DNA of 64,000 bases, from contig JAGMUV010000027.1 in the NCBI GenBank assembly GCA_020744425.1, positions 310,001-374,000 of the forward strand, read 5' to 3'. The stretch comes from Dactylonectria macrodidyma. Its lineage: Eukaryota; Ascomycota; Sordariomycetes; Hypocreales; Nectriaceae. The notes beneath the pieces were generated by a model. The model was not told where the DNA came from, did not search any database, and worked only from the letters and a program-made list of their open reading frames with translations. Of the stretch, positions 39,601 to 48,662 are shown one piece after another; within the stretch, counting starts at the first letter, position 1, and every line of letters begins with the position of its first letter. The translations under genes were made by a program, and so were the position numbers.

Positions 39601-41853
39601 CCCTCACCATCTAACGTGCGGAGGGCTGCAGCAATTCACAAAGCAATGAAGGAACTGCAGCACCTACAAGCCAAACGCAAGGTCCAGGAAGCGCTGGCCG
39701 CCCGCAACGGGCCTGACATGGTCCCTACGATCAGCCTACCACTGCAATCACAGGTCCGCGTGTGGCGCGAGAACAAGGGATGGCAAGGCCCATTTACCCT
39801 GATTGCAACTGCTGGCCAGACTTGCACTCTGCAACTGCCACACGGCCCACGAGACTTCCGCTCGACTGCCGTCAAGCCATGGCACGATGATTCCGAAGAC
39901 CAAGTGCTTACTACATCACCTACGTCAGCAGTAATAGCAGCCGAAAATAACACTATCCACGACGAGATCATCGTTTCTACTACGCCCGATACCCCCCCCC
40001 AAGCCCAAGCCCAGCCCAGACGTGGCCCAGGTCGACCCGGGAAGTCACATCTCCCGCAGCAGGCGACCTCACAAGACCCAATTCCCCAAAGACGGAGACG
40101 CGGGCGTCCCAGAAAACACCCACTTGCCCCCGTGGAACAGGACGAACCGCCACAACAGCACTCCGTATACATCAGCGAAACGGACGTCAGCTTGCCCATC
40201 GTGTGTACGGTAGCGTACCTATCGTCGAAGGAACAGGACGATCAGGCCTTGGTTGCTATATTGCGTGCTGAAGGCATTATAACAGCTCCTGGAGAGCCGT
40301 TTGTAGCATCCACGTACAAGGAGATCGACGCCCTCATCAGCAGAGGCGTATTTGAGTTCGTTCCATTCGATCCGAAACAGCACTCGGGCACCCGCATCTT
40401 CCGCTCCCGGATCGTCAACGAACTCAAAGGCAAGGGCACCTCACAGCCCTACGAGAAGTCACGCCTCGTCATCCAGGGCTTCGCAGACGACGGAAAACGC
40501 ACTATTTTAACGCAAGCACCTACAATTCAACGGTCCAGCCAACGGTTGATCCTCGCACTTGCACCATCTCTGCTACTTCGTGGCCAGCACCTATGGCTAC
40601 GAGACATCACGCAGGCGTATGTCCAGGCGGCTATGCCGCTGAACCGCACCATCCTCGCCAAGCTGCCGACACAGATACAGCACCACTACCCGGACAACAC
40701 CATCATGAAGGTGGTGAAACCGCTGTACGGCATCGCCGAGGCAGGCACTTACTGGTGGGCCACGTACTACGCCCACCATAGAGAAAAGCTCCAGATGGAA
40801 ACATCTACGTACGACCCGTGCCTGCTTATAACTACCAAGGAAAACCAGCACTTCGGCATCGTTGGCATGCAAACGGACGACACCATCGGCGTGTCAGATG
40901 AAGCGTTTGACCGACATGAAGATACTGCCTTGCAGGCAGCCAGCTTTACCGCAAAGCCCAAGGAACGCCTACAACCGGACAAACCGCTTGCCTTCAACGG
41001 CGGGACCATCACACTGTGTGCAGCAACCGGTATCATACAACTACGGCAAAAGGGGCAAGGCGAAAAACTGCAGCTCCTAGAGATCACCCCTGAATCAACC
41101 GCTGCTTCCATCAAGGCCCAGTACACCGAACAGCGTGCGCGCGGTGCATACATTGCATCCATCTGCCAACCCGAGGCCTGCTACGACCTGTCTGCTGCAG
41201 CGCAGCACCAAGAGCCAACTCTCGAGCAGGCGAAGGCGCTGAATCAGCGTCTGCAATGGCAAATAGACCACCAAGACCGCGGCATCCGGTACCTGCCCAT
41301 CGACCTGTCAACTGCGAAGCTGTTCGTCTTCGTAGACGGGTCTCTAGCAAATAACCCTGACCTGACATCTCAGCTTGGATTTGCGATCATCCTAGGCAAC
41401 GAAACAGCAGTTAGCGACGATACCTTTACGCTAACTGGCAACCTTGTGCATTACAGCTCCACAAAGTGCAAACGCATTACCCGTAGTTCCTTGGCTTCAG
41501 AGGTCTATGGCATGGTGGCAGGCGTGGATATGGCCTACGTTATTACAAACACCATCAATCAAGTGCTAGAACGCCTGGATCTCCCAGCAGTACCCACCAT
41601 TGCATGCACCGATTCGTACTCACTATACGAGTGCCTGGTAAAGCTCGGAACAACGCAAGAGAAACGGCTGATGGTCGATATAATGGCACTTCGGCAGTCA
41701 TACGAACGCCGAGAGCTGTTTGAGATCCGTTGGATCAGCGGTGAAGACAACCTAGCAGATGCCTTTACTAAGAACAGCTGCAACAAGGCGTTTGAGCGCT
41801 TCATGGATACGGCAACTGCTGTGATTCGGATGGAGGGATGGGTCGCAAGGTGA
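36676..41853 (+). CDS. Ty1/copia Gag-Pol polyprotein
   Basis: One open frame of 1725 residues. Gag occupies roughly 1-520, with a zinc knuckle near 474 (CYVCNKPDCWSTRH). Protease: PDTGASGLS near 629. Integrase: HHCC finger at about 755-800 (HRRCGHPSVQ...CSQC) and core D near 824, D near 879 (CDAGTNFH) and E near 915 (SIGKIERAH). Two AT-hook-like patches, RRGPGRPGK and RRRRGRPRKH, precede the reverse transcriptase. The RVT_2 reverse transcriptase is at about 1210-1420; its active site reads MQTDDTIG where most copia elements have YVDD. RNase H has VFVDGS near 1552, LASEVYG near 1610 and CTDSYSLYE near 1643. No frameshift separates gag from pol, as in most copia elements. All enzymatic motifs are present, so autonomous activity is plausible. 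Confidence 0.94.
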   Translation: MTSETPDSSQSSDNSSGDTLKGTSRGTPIPEEYQDFIDPALWGKLNLLDLDDESNPPSEQHIGSFILFNVTAYKRQGLYGRYLWARAYDDFEEFEEQHFRVNKKACKILRSFMLEQGIWMGTNRQAHAINVATALQQYHVWTDLEIEQTASKYPRFLNNLDKIPRFREHLKEDPAVLAKAAVTAPVRPLQLQLPSPENTTPPPAPAIHHQQQQQLQYDTPRHTAPLTATDTPTEPDVPTSRQVTDLSKMYTDDNKYGGDIYDVLENKLLIFRDFCGKVSIPQTQFSHVFSLMLKGRALRFYFSNLARTRPVMQFTHMVQQTLQHFEPEEMQQTYLSEWRSITLAKMITEHPAKSKSEVFELLLERITLLHSALPTVSGSRIALKEQIINACYGQPECANALYRPAVDCEGVIQQIRGSIKLAASTQHFHTAATLPQEPTSNPVQYWTDRTFRGQGRDTKYGNRDSNPSSQSKKCYVCNKPDCWSTRHTADERTQAYRKFRTNRAATSTSQSSYKAFLTWHEGPEPTVTLSRSGSPDLVQQYFQELADSRNNEPSSEEDAAWEDSQQFFTSYFTSTTTIDGPALANQLANQAMYHAFTGRLPTAPTYTTESAYAFTLQARYRDIFQGILPDTGASGLSTAGNQQFIALQKQLPSLALNQTAAGSKITFGAGPPTYSTGTIDVPTPLGQMVFHVVPADTPFLLCLADMDRMGITFDNLANVLRKGALTVPVIRKWGHPWMLLQPEIPLAFNHLTEAELRRVHRRCGHPSVQRLYDLLYKAGHDVEINAIRALTDICSQCQLHGTPPNRFKFTLRDDYEFNYEIVVDVVTLDDGKVLHVVDTATSFTAARFLRSLSAQDTWDALRLCWIDVYQGPPDWIVCDAGTNFHAAEFKAAARAAGISVKEVPIEAHNSIGKIERAHPALRRAYYIIRSADNTVLPESALQMAVKAINDTAGPNGLVPTLLVFGSYPRITEDSPPSPSNVRRAAAIHKAMKELQHLQAKRKVQEALAARNGPDMVPTISLPLQSQVRVWRENKGWQGPFTLIATAGQTCTLQLPHGPRDFRSTAVKPWHDDSEDQVLTTSPTSAVIAAENNTIHDEIIVSTTPDTPPQAQAQPRRGPGRPGKSHLPQQATSQDPIPQRRRRGRPRKHPLAPVEQDEPPQQHSVYISETDVSLPIVCTVAYLSSKEQDDQALVAILRAEGIITAPGEPFVASTYKEIDALISRGVFEFVPFDPKQHSGTRIFRSRIVNELKGKGTSQPYEKSRLVIQGFADDGKRTILTQAPTIQRSSQRLILALAPSLLLRGQHLWLRDITQAYVQAAMPLNRTILAKLPTQIQHHYPDNTIMKVVKPLYGIAEAGTYWWATYYAHHREKLQMETSTYDPCLLITTKENQHFGIVGMQTDDTIGVSDEAFDRHEDTALQAASFTAKPKERLQPDKPLAFNGGTITLCAATGIIQLRQKGQGEKLQLLEITPESTAASIKAQYTEQRARGAYIASICQPEACYDLSAAAQHQEPTLEQAKALNQRLQWQIDHQDRGIRYLPIDLSTAKLFVFVDGSLANNPDLTSQLGFAIILGNETAVSDDTFTLTGNLVHYSSTKCKRITRSSLASEVYGMVAGVDMAYVITNTINQVLERLDLPAVPTIACTDSYSLYECLVKLGTTQEKRLMVDIMALRQSYERRELFEIRWISGEDNLADAFTKNSCNKAFERFMDTATAVIRMEGWVAR

Positions 41854-42052
41854 TGATTTTCATAAGAACCAGCTGTCCCAAGAGCTGGCTGCGCGGGCGC
41901 AGCCCTAACAGGACCAGGAAGCTCCGGCCGAGATACGGGCGCCGGAGCTGCGATGCTGAATACGCAGTTACGGAATCAGGCTTGCGGGAGTTACTGCTTC
42001 TTTTATATATCTAGGTGATCCTGGGCCCTGGCACAAAATTGAAGACTGCCAG

Positions 42053-42313
42053 TGTTGGAATATCACTAACACTGCCAGGGCTAGCGCCAGGATCGTAGGC
42101 ACCCACGTGTGTAGACCACAGCTAGTAACAGCTGTAAGGGCACGTGCAGGTGCCTCCCTGCTAGATATAGGGCCACTTCGTGGCCCTATTACCTAGCCTA
42201 GATTCTGTTCTTAAGACATCAAGTAAAACACCAAGTTAACCATCACGGTTTTGACGTCTCACCCGCCCGAAAGAGCAATTGCTATAACAGCAGGATACCT
42301 GAGTTATCCAACA
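42053..42313 (+). repeat. 3' LTR of the copia element
   Basis: 261 bp, matching the 5' LTR base for base as far as I can check by eye, followed by the target duplication CTTTC. Confidence 0.95.
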
Positions 42314-42318
42314 CTTTC

Positions 42319-42929
42319 AAAAGTCATGTCCCAAGTCGTGTCAAGAAAAAAGGGAATAAGTAGTACGATGGCATCGACAATAATCATTGCAAGAACACTG
42401 CGAAGGACAAGACGACTCTGGAGGACAAGATCAAGGCGCGACCAAAGGACGAGCGATTGACCAACGATGAAGGCCCACCAGGGAGGGTTTGCCACGCCGC
42501 CATGTTCGATTACCAGCACGGTCAGCATTTCCAGCGTTACCTTGACTATCCAGATATGTTCGATGTGTTTGCACCGATAGGAAACGTGGGCTGTGCGAGG
42601 AGATATCGTCTCACACACGGGGGATCAACGCTTACCTTGGGGGAATTTTGCCTTTCAAGTGCAACCAACAGATAATGCTGAAGATGAGGCATACAAGAAT
42701 CTCGAGCCTGAACCTGGTGGCAAATGGCTTAACCAAGTATAAGGGTCTGGTTAAGTTCAATATGTGTATCGTCGGATTCTCTCTCAGCATGGATGTCCTT
42801 ATTATCTCTATGATGAGCTTGCACAATACGTTCGTGTAAGTCAACTCCGTTATATTACCCTGCATCGCATGAACCGACAAATTTTCGCGATGAGGAAAAG
42901 CGGAATAGATAATGGGAGGCATTGCTAAC
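42319..42929. other. Unassigned segment between copia and piggyBac elements
   Basis: Old flank of two young insertions. Short open frames (for example one ending at 42675, with YQHGQHFQRYLDYPDMFDVF, and one from 42648 to 42839) look protein-like but are not in one frame and show no known motif. It may be a decayed host exon cluster. Confidence 0.3.
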
Positions 42930-42931
42930 TA

Positions 42932-45171
42932 TCCCATCGAGTGCGGATGGACCCCATTTTCGCCAAGGCCAAAATACCCACTCTTATACCCACTTTTACT
43001 CCGCACTTCAATCAGTACATGACGAAACATCATTTGCACCTATGTTTTCTTACCTGCTGTCACCACCAAAACCGTCATTTTGTTCAATGCTGCGATGTCT
43101 TCTAGTGATTCTGATGCTTCTGATGCCTCCGGTGCCTCCAGGGCTTCCGTACGGAGCTGTATTGTGGTTGAGATCCTTCCTGAAGACCTCGCTGTCGCCT
43201 GCACTGCCGACTGTACGCCGGAGCGGTGCGATAACAGCACAGTCCGGCCCCACGAACCTCCGGCTGTCGAGCGCGGGCCGCCGGGCTCCTTCGTACCCTT
43301 TGACGTACCGACCCGGCCCCGAGAGATACGGGAGCTGCCGGCAGCCCCGCTTGACCTATTCCTCCGGTACGTTCCCCGGGGCCTTATTGAGCGGTGGGTG
43401 CAATGGACGAATGCAGCGCCGTTATCTAAGGTCCCCGGGCTAAACGGTCAAGAGTGTATGATCGGAGGAAGACTTCTGTAGATGAGATTTACCTCTTCTT
43501 AGGAATCCTGCTTTATATGGGGATACATAGCGAACCTCAAATATCAAGATATTGGTCAACTCAACAGCAAAAGGAGGATCCTATCTATCTATTCACCCGG
43601 TTTATCTCCCGGGACCGCTTCCAAAGTCTGCTCCGGCAGCTACGTATCTTTGATACCTCTGAATTCCAGCCCAGCCAGTCAGGAGGTCAAGGCCAGGCCC
43701 GGGCCCAAGCCCCCGCCCAAGCCGGAATGCCAGATATATACCGGAAGGTTAATGAGTGGTCAGCCCATATCCAGGAGACTGGGGATTCCTTCTATACAGC
43801 CGGCTCCGACCTTACCGTTGACGAGGCTATGGTCCGGTTTACGGGCCGGTCCCTAGAGACGACGACAATACCGACGAAGCCGATCCCAACCGGCTTCAAG
43901 GTCTGGATCCTTGCCCAATCGGGCTACTGCCTCCGGTGGCTCTGGCACGTACACGGAAAGGGCCCATACGGACTAGTCCCTCAGGCCCGGCCGGCAGGCA
44001 GCAAGGCTGGAGCAGCTGCCGCAAAGTGGGACCCGTTAACGCCAACGCAACGGGTTGTAACGACACTTATTACCCTACTTCCGGCTGCAGTCTACCACGT
44101 ATTCCTAGACAATCTCTTTGCTTCCGTACGGCTTCTCCGGGCCCTCCGGAAGCAGCAGGTCGGAGCTTCCGGGACCTGCCGGAAAGACAGTGGGATAGAT
44201 AAGATCCTCATCGCCGAGAAGGAAGCAGAAGGCCAGGGTATTCCTTGGGGTCAGATCCATTGCATCCCTACCTTAGATGGGGAGGTATGGTATTGCAAAC
44301 TGCTTTCTATAGATATCTCCATACTGATCAATTTGTCTCTTCATAGGTCAACCAATTCACCTGGAAGGATAACGCCCTTGTCCTCTTCTTGACAACCGTC
44401 TTCCGAGACGGCCGGGAGGTTATCCGTCTCCGGCGCCGGCCGGCCGGAAGCTCTGCTGGAAAGCGGGCTGCCCGGAAAGAAGCCTTCGGCCCAGACGTCC
44501 GGAAGAACCTCCCGGTGCCTGAGGCAATTGATAAATATAACCATAAGATGAATGGGGTTGATATTAGTGACCAGATGAGGTCCTATTATCAATATAACCG
44601 CCCTATTCGTCGAGGAGGCTGGCAGGCACTTGCTTGGAATTTCCTACTAGAAGTGATCGTTGTAAATAGCTTCTTCCTGCAGCTCTGGGGTAAGCCCGAG
44701 TGGCAAAAGGTTAAGACCCAGTATCAATGGCGGCGACTGCTTGCATCCCAGCTTATTCAACAGTTTGGACCATTAGCAGGAGGTCGAAGACTTTCACGAC
44801 CTCAACGGGCTTCAGATAAGAGGAAAACATCTATTCCTTGGCAGCACCATCGCAAGGGATCAAGGGGGGTTAACTCGCCTTGCACCTATTGCGGCAGGAG
44901 GAAGAAACGCCAGGCTCTAAGTGAGGTATCTAGGAATAGCCTCACTCAACAGCCGCAACAGCGAAAAAAGACTCGAAAAGGCTGCTTAGACTGTAACGTA
45001 CCGCTATGTACTGATGGAGATTGTTGGTACCTCTGGCACACCCAAAATCTATAGAGGAATCGAGGTACCCTGAATCTTAGCATATGATTCGATTATTCTA
45101 GTGGTCCCATAAGCCCTGATTGGCTTTACCCCGCCCTTGGCGAAAATGGGGTCCATCCGCACTCGATGGGA
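42932..45171 (+). mobile_element. piggyBac-family element, copy 2
   Basis: Same 2240-bp length, 37-bp terminal repeats and internal sequence as copy 1, in opposite orientation, flanked by TA (42930-42931, 45172-45173). Coordinates map as 51389 minus the copy 1 coordinate throughout. Different flanks show that these are two transpositions and not a segmental duplication. Confidence 0.92.
43095..45054 (+). pseudogene. piggyBac-family transposase, copy 2, frameshifted
   Basis: Identical in translation to copy 1. It starts at ATG 43095, has the one-base frame change near 43430-43455 between QWTNAAPLSKVPG and KRSRVYDRRK, an intron 44285-44346, and ends at 45054. The DDD triad residues (LTVDEAM, FLDNLF, GVDISD) and the C-terminal cysteine domain are intact. 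Because a copy with this defect has transposed, a helper transposase elsewhere, or a functional frameshift, is needed. Confidence 0.82.
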
Positions 45172-45237
45172 TAAATTCAGTTACATGCAGTTTCATCCCT
45201 TCGCCTACCGGTACATAGTCAACGCTATGATGCAGAC

Positions 45238-46070
45238 CAGGCTTTCTAACCATACGCCATACGCCATACGGACCTGAATGGTTTATGGTGTATGATTTAT
45301 TCTCGTATGGCGAACTAAATCATATATTGCCCATACGGCAAATGACGTCAAACCGGTCAAGGGCCCACATCTTCCTCTAGAGCGCTGGTGCTTCCCTCCT
45401 CTGCCATGTACTCGTATTGTTCAACCTCATCTACTTGTAGCCCTGCCGTTATACCGCTGCGAATCCAGCTCTTTAAGCACTCCTCCTTTTCAATTGTCGA
45501 TGCTCCAAGGAGCATTCGATCCCACGAAATTGTACGCCGTGCTCCAGAGAATGTACGCTCAGGGTCAGCAGACATGGCGGGTATTGAGAGAATGTCTATT
45601 GCCATCTTTGACAGTCGGGGAAAGCGCTCCTTCTGCTCATCGCGGAGCCACCAGGCAAGGGGGGAGCAGTCGATTGGAATGGGTGGCTGGGAGGTGTAGG
45701 TTTCGTATTCGTCAACGTCGGGCTCTGTGCCTATGACATTAAGCTCCTGTGCAAGCAGGTCATACTCATCCAGTTCCAATGCCGGAACAATGGAAGGAGT
45801 AGTATAAACGGTTGGTAGGTTCTTGTATTCGTCTTCCCACAACTTCTTCACTCCTGTAAAGATCTTCTTATGCCATGCCTTTGGCCAATTTTTCTGTATA
45901 TGAGCCTTTCCTCGGGATGGATGGAGAATAAGCGCTGCACCGTATGCCGGGCTCTCATCGGAGAGCTGGTAGTATTTGTCGAAGACATGCCAGCTCGTCA
46001 GTACTGGACCAATTAGCTGTTGGTTCATCTTGAATGACGGACTGGTCTTTCCTCGCGATCGCAATTGAAA
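45238..46070 (-). mobile_element. hAT element fragment (3' end)
   Basis: The terminal sequence CAGGCTTTCTAACCATACGC at 45238 is followed by repeated CCATACG(C/G) motifs and AAATGACGTCA (about 45340), then the transposase C-terminus on the minus strand. The other end is missing beyond about 46070. The ends closely resemble those of the MITE at 5448-5859. Confidence 0.75.
45357..46064 (-). pseudogene. hAT transposase, C-terminal part
   Basis: About 235 codons on the minus strand without an initiating ATG at its head. It shows WHVFDKYYQLSDESPAYGAA, LILHPSRGKAHIQKNWPK and the hAT dimerisation domain: LAWWLRDEQKERFPRLSKMA, DILSIPAMSADPERTFSGAR and the IEKEECLKSWI end. The RNase H-like catalytic core and BED finger are missing, so it cannot be active. 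It is the likely relative of the transposase that moved the MITE at 5448-5859. Confidence 0.82.
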
Positions 46071-47061
46071 TACTCACGCCTTGTCACGAAGCTATTCGAA
46101 AGCAGGGCGCCTCATTTCGCGGAAGTAGCGGCTTCGTTATACTATCTCCTTGACCACTTCCACGAGAAGAAAAAGGTCTACAAATGGTGCCTGGGTTAGG
46201 GTTCCGTTTTTGACCGTCAGAAACCGTTTTTGACCGTCAAATTCCTAAAGGGGGTTTTTGGCGGTAATTTACGTCAAAAACCCTCCCGTTTTAGGCTTAG
46301 TGCCTCACCATATTAGGATTAGTTGATGAACAGAATAGGTTTAGTGCGTCAAATAACGGATGCAGTGCACAAATATCACCAAATTCTCTTCTGCGTTCCT
46401 TCAGTGCTACGAACTACCTTCATTGTAAGCTTCGGAGTCGGCTTAGTCCACTTAGCACTGATAAGGTCACTTTCATCTATATGAACAGTCGGGTGCTAAA
46501 GAAGCTCAAGACGGTCAAAGATAATCCGGCAGAACCGATGGCTGTCAAAAACTGGGAGACAGTTGATGTTGCTAGGCTGATAAAGATAGAAAACGCCTTC
46601 CAAGAGTCTATGGCCGTGGATGGCAGGGGTTGGGAAGAGACCGATCTGGAAAATAGTGGGGATGAAATGGACATCGGCCAATGAGAGGTTTTTGACATGT
46701 AAATTACCTCGAGGTTTCTGACGTCAAAAACTTTGGTCAGAGAGGTAAATTACCGTTTGGTAAATTACCTCGACGGAACCCTAGCCTGGGTTACAAACAG
46801 ATGACTAAACAGTGTGTGACCTCAACAGGCTCGAGAGACTGGAAAAGGGAAGAGATGATGGCTTACTTGGACTGGGACAAGTCAGAAAATGATCGTATTG
46901 ATGCTCAAGTGGCTCTGGAGTCGGAAAACGGTCTATCCAATAGGAGAGGTATGGGCGAGCTTTGGAGGAGGGCCGAGCAAGACAGTGAGGAACAACAAGC
47001 TCTTCATTCGGCTAGAGAGAAGGACGATGATTGTATGTATCGTAGTTCAGTCATAGCATAG
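46041..47061 (+). pseudogene. Unidentified gene split by a MITE
   Basis: If the MITE at 46197-46783 and one copy of its 8-bp target duplication are ignored, a single frame runs from at least 46041 to the TAG at 47059. It reads LVTKLFESRAPHFAEVAA, LYYLLDHFHEKKKVYKWCLG, then, after the insertion, YKQMTKQCVTST, DWKREEMMAYLDWDKSEND and GELWRRAEQDSEEQQALHS. The exact restoration of frame at the duplication shows that the MITE landed inside an exon. The 5' end is lost at the junction with the hAT fragment. I do not recognise the family; the sequence is charged and helical. Confidence 0.6.
46197..46783. mobile_element. 587-bp hAT-like non-autonomous element
   Basis: Ends TAGGGTTCCGT...ACGGAACCCTA (11-bp perfect inverted repeat) and an 8-bp target duplication GCCTGGGT (46189-46196 and 46784-46791). 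The interior repeats GTTTTTGACCGTCA-like and GGTAAATTACC-like motifs near both ends. A 67-codon frame inside (46481-46684) has no known motif and is probably chance. Confidence 0.88.
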
Positions 47062-47067
47062 AGATTA

Positions 47068-48536
47068 ATGTATTCGACGAAGGTCCAGCGAACGCGACGC
47101 GTTGAGTGTTCCGATAACGGAAGGCTCTTGACCTATTTAGGAAGAGCGACGGGTACCCGTCGGCCTATTGGGCCCCCAAGACTTTGCTGTCAGAGGAAGG
47201 GAGTTTCCGCGACTCTCACCTCGGGGACGCCAATCCCACCAACCCAACAAAGCTTGCGCAACTTCCGGACTCTTACTCCCTCACCGCCCATACAGCCAAC
47301 GACCGATCAAATCGCGTCACATTCTGATCCATCTACTGTCCCAAGCAGCACAACCGATGCTGAGTACTCTTACTTGGCTTCTAGGTTCCATAAGGGCGGG
47401 AAAGACTCACAAGATGATGCCTCCAAGGCTGAGGCGAAGGCAAGGCAGGTGGCTATACAGCGCGACCATCGTTCACGGCGCCGTGCGGGGGAGACTGTCC
47501 CCCTGACTCCCTCGATATCTCAACTGGGCGTCTCTGCAGTTCCTGATGAGCCTGGAGAAGGTATCCCTGGCCGTGATCGTCGTCGTTGTGCAGGCTAACC
47601 ACTGGATTAGCCGACGGTCATGGCGCACATCCAGAACATCGATGAGAAGAGCATGCTAGGGCTGCGTCAGCTATCGTGGATCGATGACCGTCTCCGAGAG
47701 GCGTTCCCGAATAAGAACGAAGAGTTCTTTGGCGGCCTGAACATCCTCTTGGTTGGTGACTTCTTTCAGCTTCCCCCTGTGCTGCAGAAGCCGCTTTATT
47801 ACGATAAAGAGGTTCAGGGAGTAGAGATCAATGGCAGAAACGCATATAGGCGATTCGATAATCGGTCTTCTTGAAAGTTGTTCAGCGGCAGCGCGGCGAC
47901 GATCAGGAGGCATTCTGCCTAGCTCTCGGGGAATTGCGGCTGCTTCAACTATCTGTGGAGTCCTGGAAGCTCCTTTCCAGCCGCGTACAGGCAAAACTAG
48001 ACGATCAAGAGGTCGCAAGGTTTGTCAACGCCTTACGAGTATACGCCACTAAAGATAGGGTGAACGAATATAACCACTATCACCTCGACCGCCTCAGCCG
48101 GCCAGTCATCCAGGTCATGGCTAAGAACGTCGGCCCCAGCGCGGCTGCTGCGCCTGATGACAAGGCGGGCAACCTTGCGAAGCAGATCCCCATATGCATT
48201 GGCTCCCGTCTGATGCTGACGTCCAACCTTTGGCAGCCAGTTGGCCTCTGCAACGGCGCTCGCGGCACAGTTTACGATATCGGCTGGGCACCTGGGGCGG
48301 ACCCCATCCAAGACCCTCCCTGTGTTATCATGATGGAGTTTGACAAATACAGCGGACCGGTATTCTTGACCACCGCTGATGGCAGGAAGATTGTGCCGAT
48401 TCTCCCAGTGAAGACGGATGGCATGAAGATGAAGATGAGGGATCAGGAGCTTAGGAAACGACAGGTGCTCACACGAAATCCGTACATGTCACATAATACC
48501 AAGAATAGCCATGGCAATGGATCAGTACGTAGATAA
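47068..48536 (+). pseudogene. Helitron protein, N-terminus fused to helicase, deleted
   Basis: The first part (to 47598) holds EYSYLASRFHKGGKD and RDHRSRRRAGETVPLTPS, a Helitron N-terminal region. After TAA and TAG codons, the helicase begins in the middle: IDEKSMLGLRQLSWIDDR, NILLVGDFFQLPPVLQKP, then after a frameshift near 47865 VVQRQRGDDQEAFCLALGEL, IGSRLMLTSNLWQPVGLCNG and RKIVPILPV. It jumps straight to DGMKMKMRDQELRKRQ. The fragment at 14106-14520 shows that about 75 residues with the final helicase motifs are missing at that jump. Rep is absent. The product cannot work as a transposase. Confidence 0.75.
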
Positions 48537-48596
48537 TGCAGTAGGTAGCAGTACTAGCTTCCCGGCCCGCGGACACACAGCCTTCGGCTGAGGCTA

Positions 48597-48633
48597 CCCC
48601 ATGCACCCCATCGCCGCTCCAATGTGCATGGGG
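48597..48633 (+). repeat. Helitron 3'-terminal hairpin
   Basis: A 10-bp perfect stem CCCCATGCAC / GTGCATGGGG, ten bases before the inferred 3' end. The same hairpin is at about 13941-13977 in the nested copy. Helitrons use such a hairpin as the end signal of rolling-circle transfer. Confidence 0.85.
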
Positions 48634-48662
48634 TGACGTAGTATTTAAGAAGGCTTACACCT

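Larger units (their letters stand above)
35942..42313 (+). mobile_element. Ty1/copia retrotransposon, complete
   Basis: A 6372-bp element with 261-bp LTRs that appear identical by eye, flanked by the 5-bp target duplication CTTTC (35937-35941 and 42314-42318), and one uninterrupted Gag-Pol frame. Identical LTRs indicate a very recent insertion. The segment 36203-36675 is the untranslated leader and 41854-42052 the 3' untranslated part. Confidence 0.95.
47062..48643 (+). mobile_element. Helitron internal-deletion derivative
   Basis: The 3' terminus is well defined: hairpin CCCCATGCAC...GTGCATGGGG at 48597-48633, then TGACGTAGTA, where similarity to the nested Helitron at 13931 ends. The 5' end is not recognised; the left limit is set at the end of the preceding gene. 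Coding content is an N-terminal part fused to the helicase, lacking Rep. Confidence 0.7.

Noticed and set aside
43430..43456. Possible 22-base intron (GTCCCC...CAAG) that would join the two piggyBac frames
   Set aside because: Far below the length of any other intron here (45-62 bases) and without a branch site; a frameshift is more likely.
46192..46206. TTAGGG resembling a fungal telomere repeat
   Set aside because: It occurs once, formed by the MITE end next to its target duplication; there is no tandem array.
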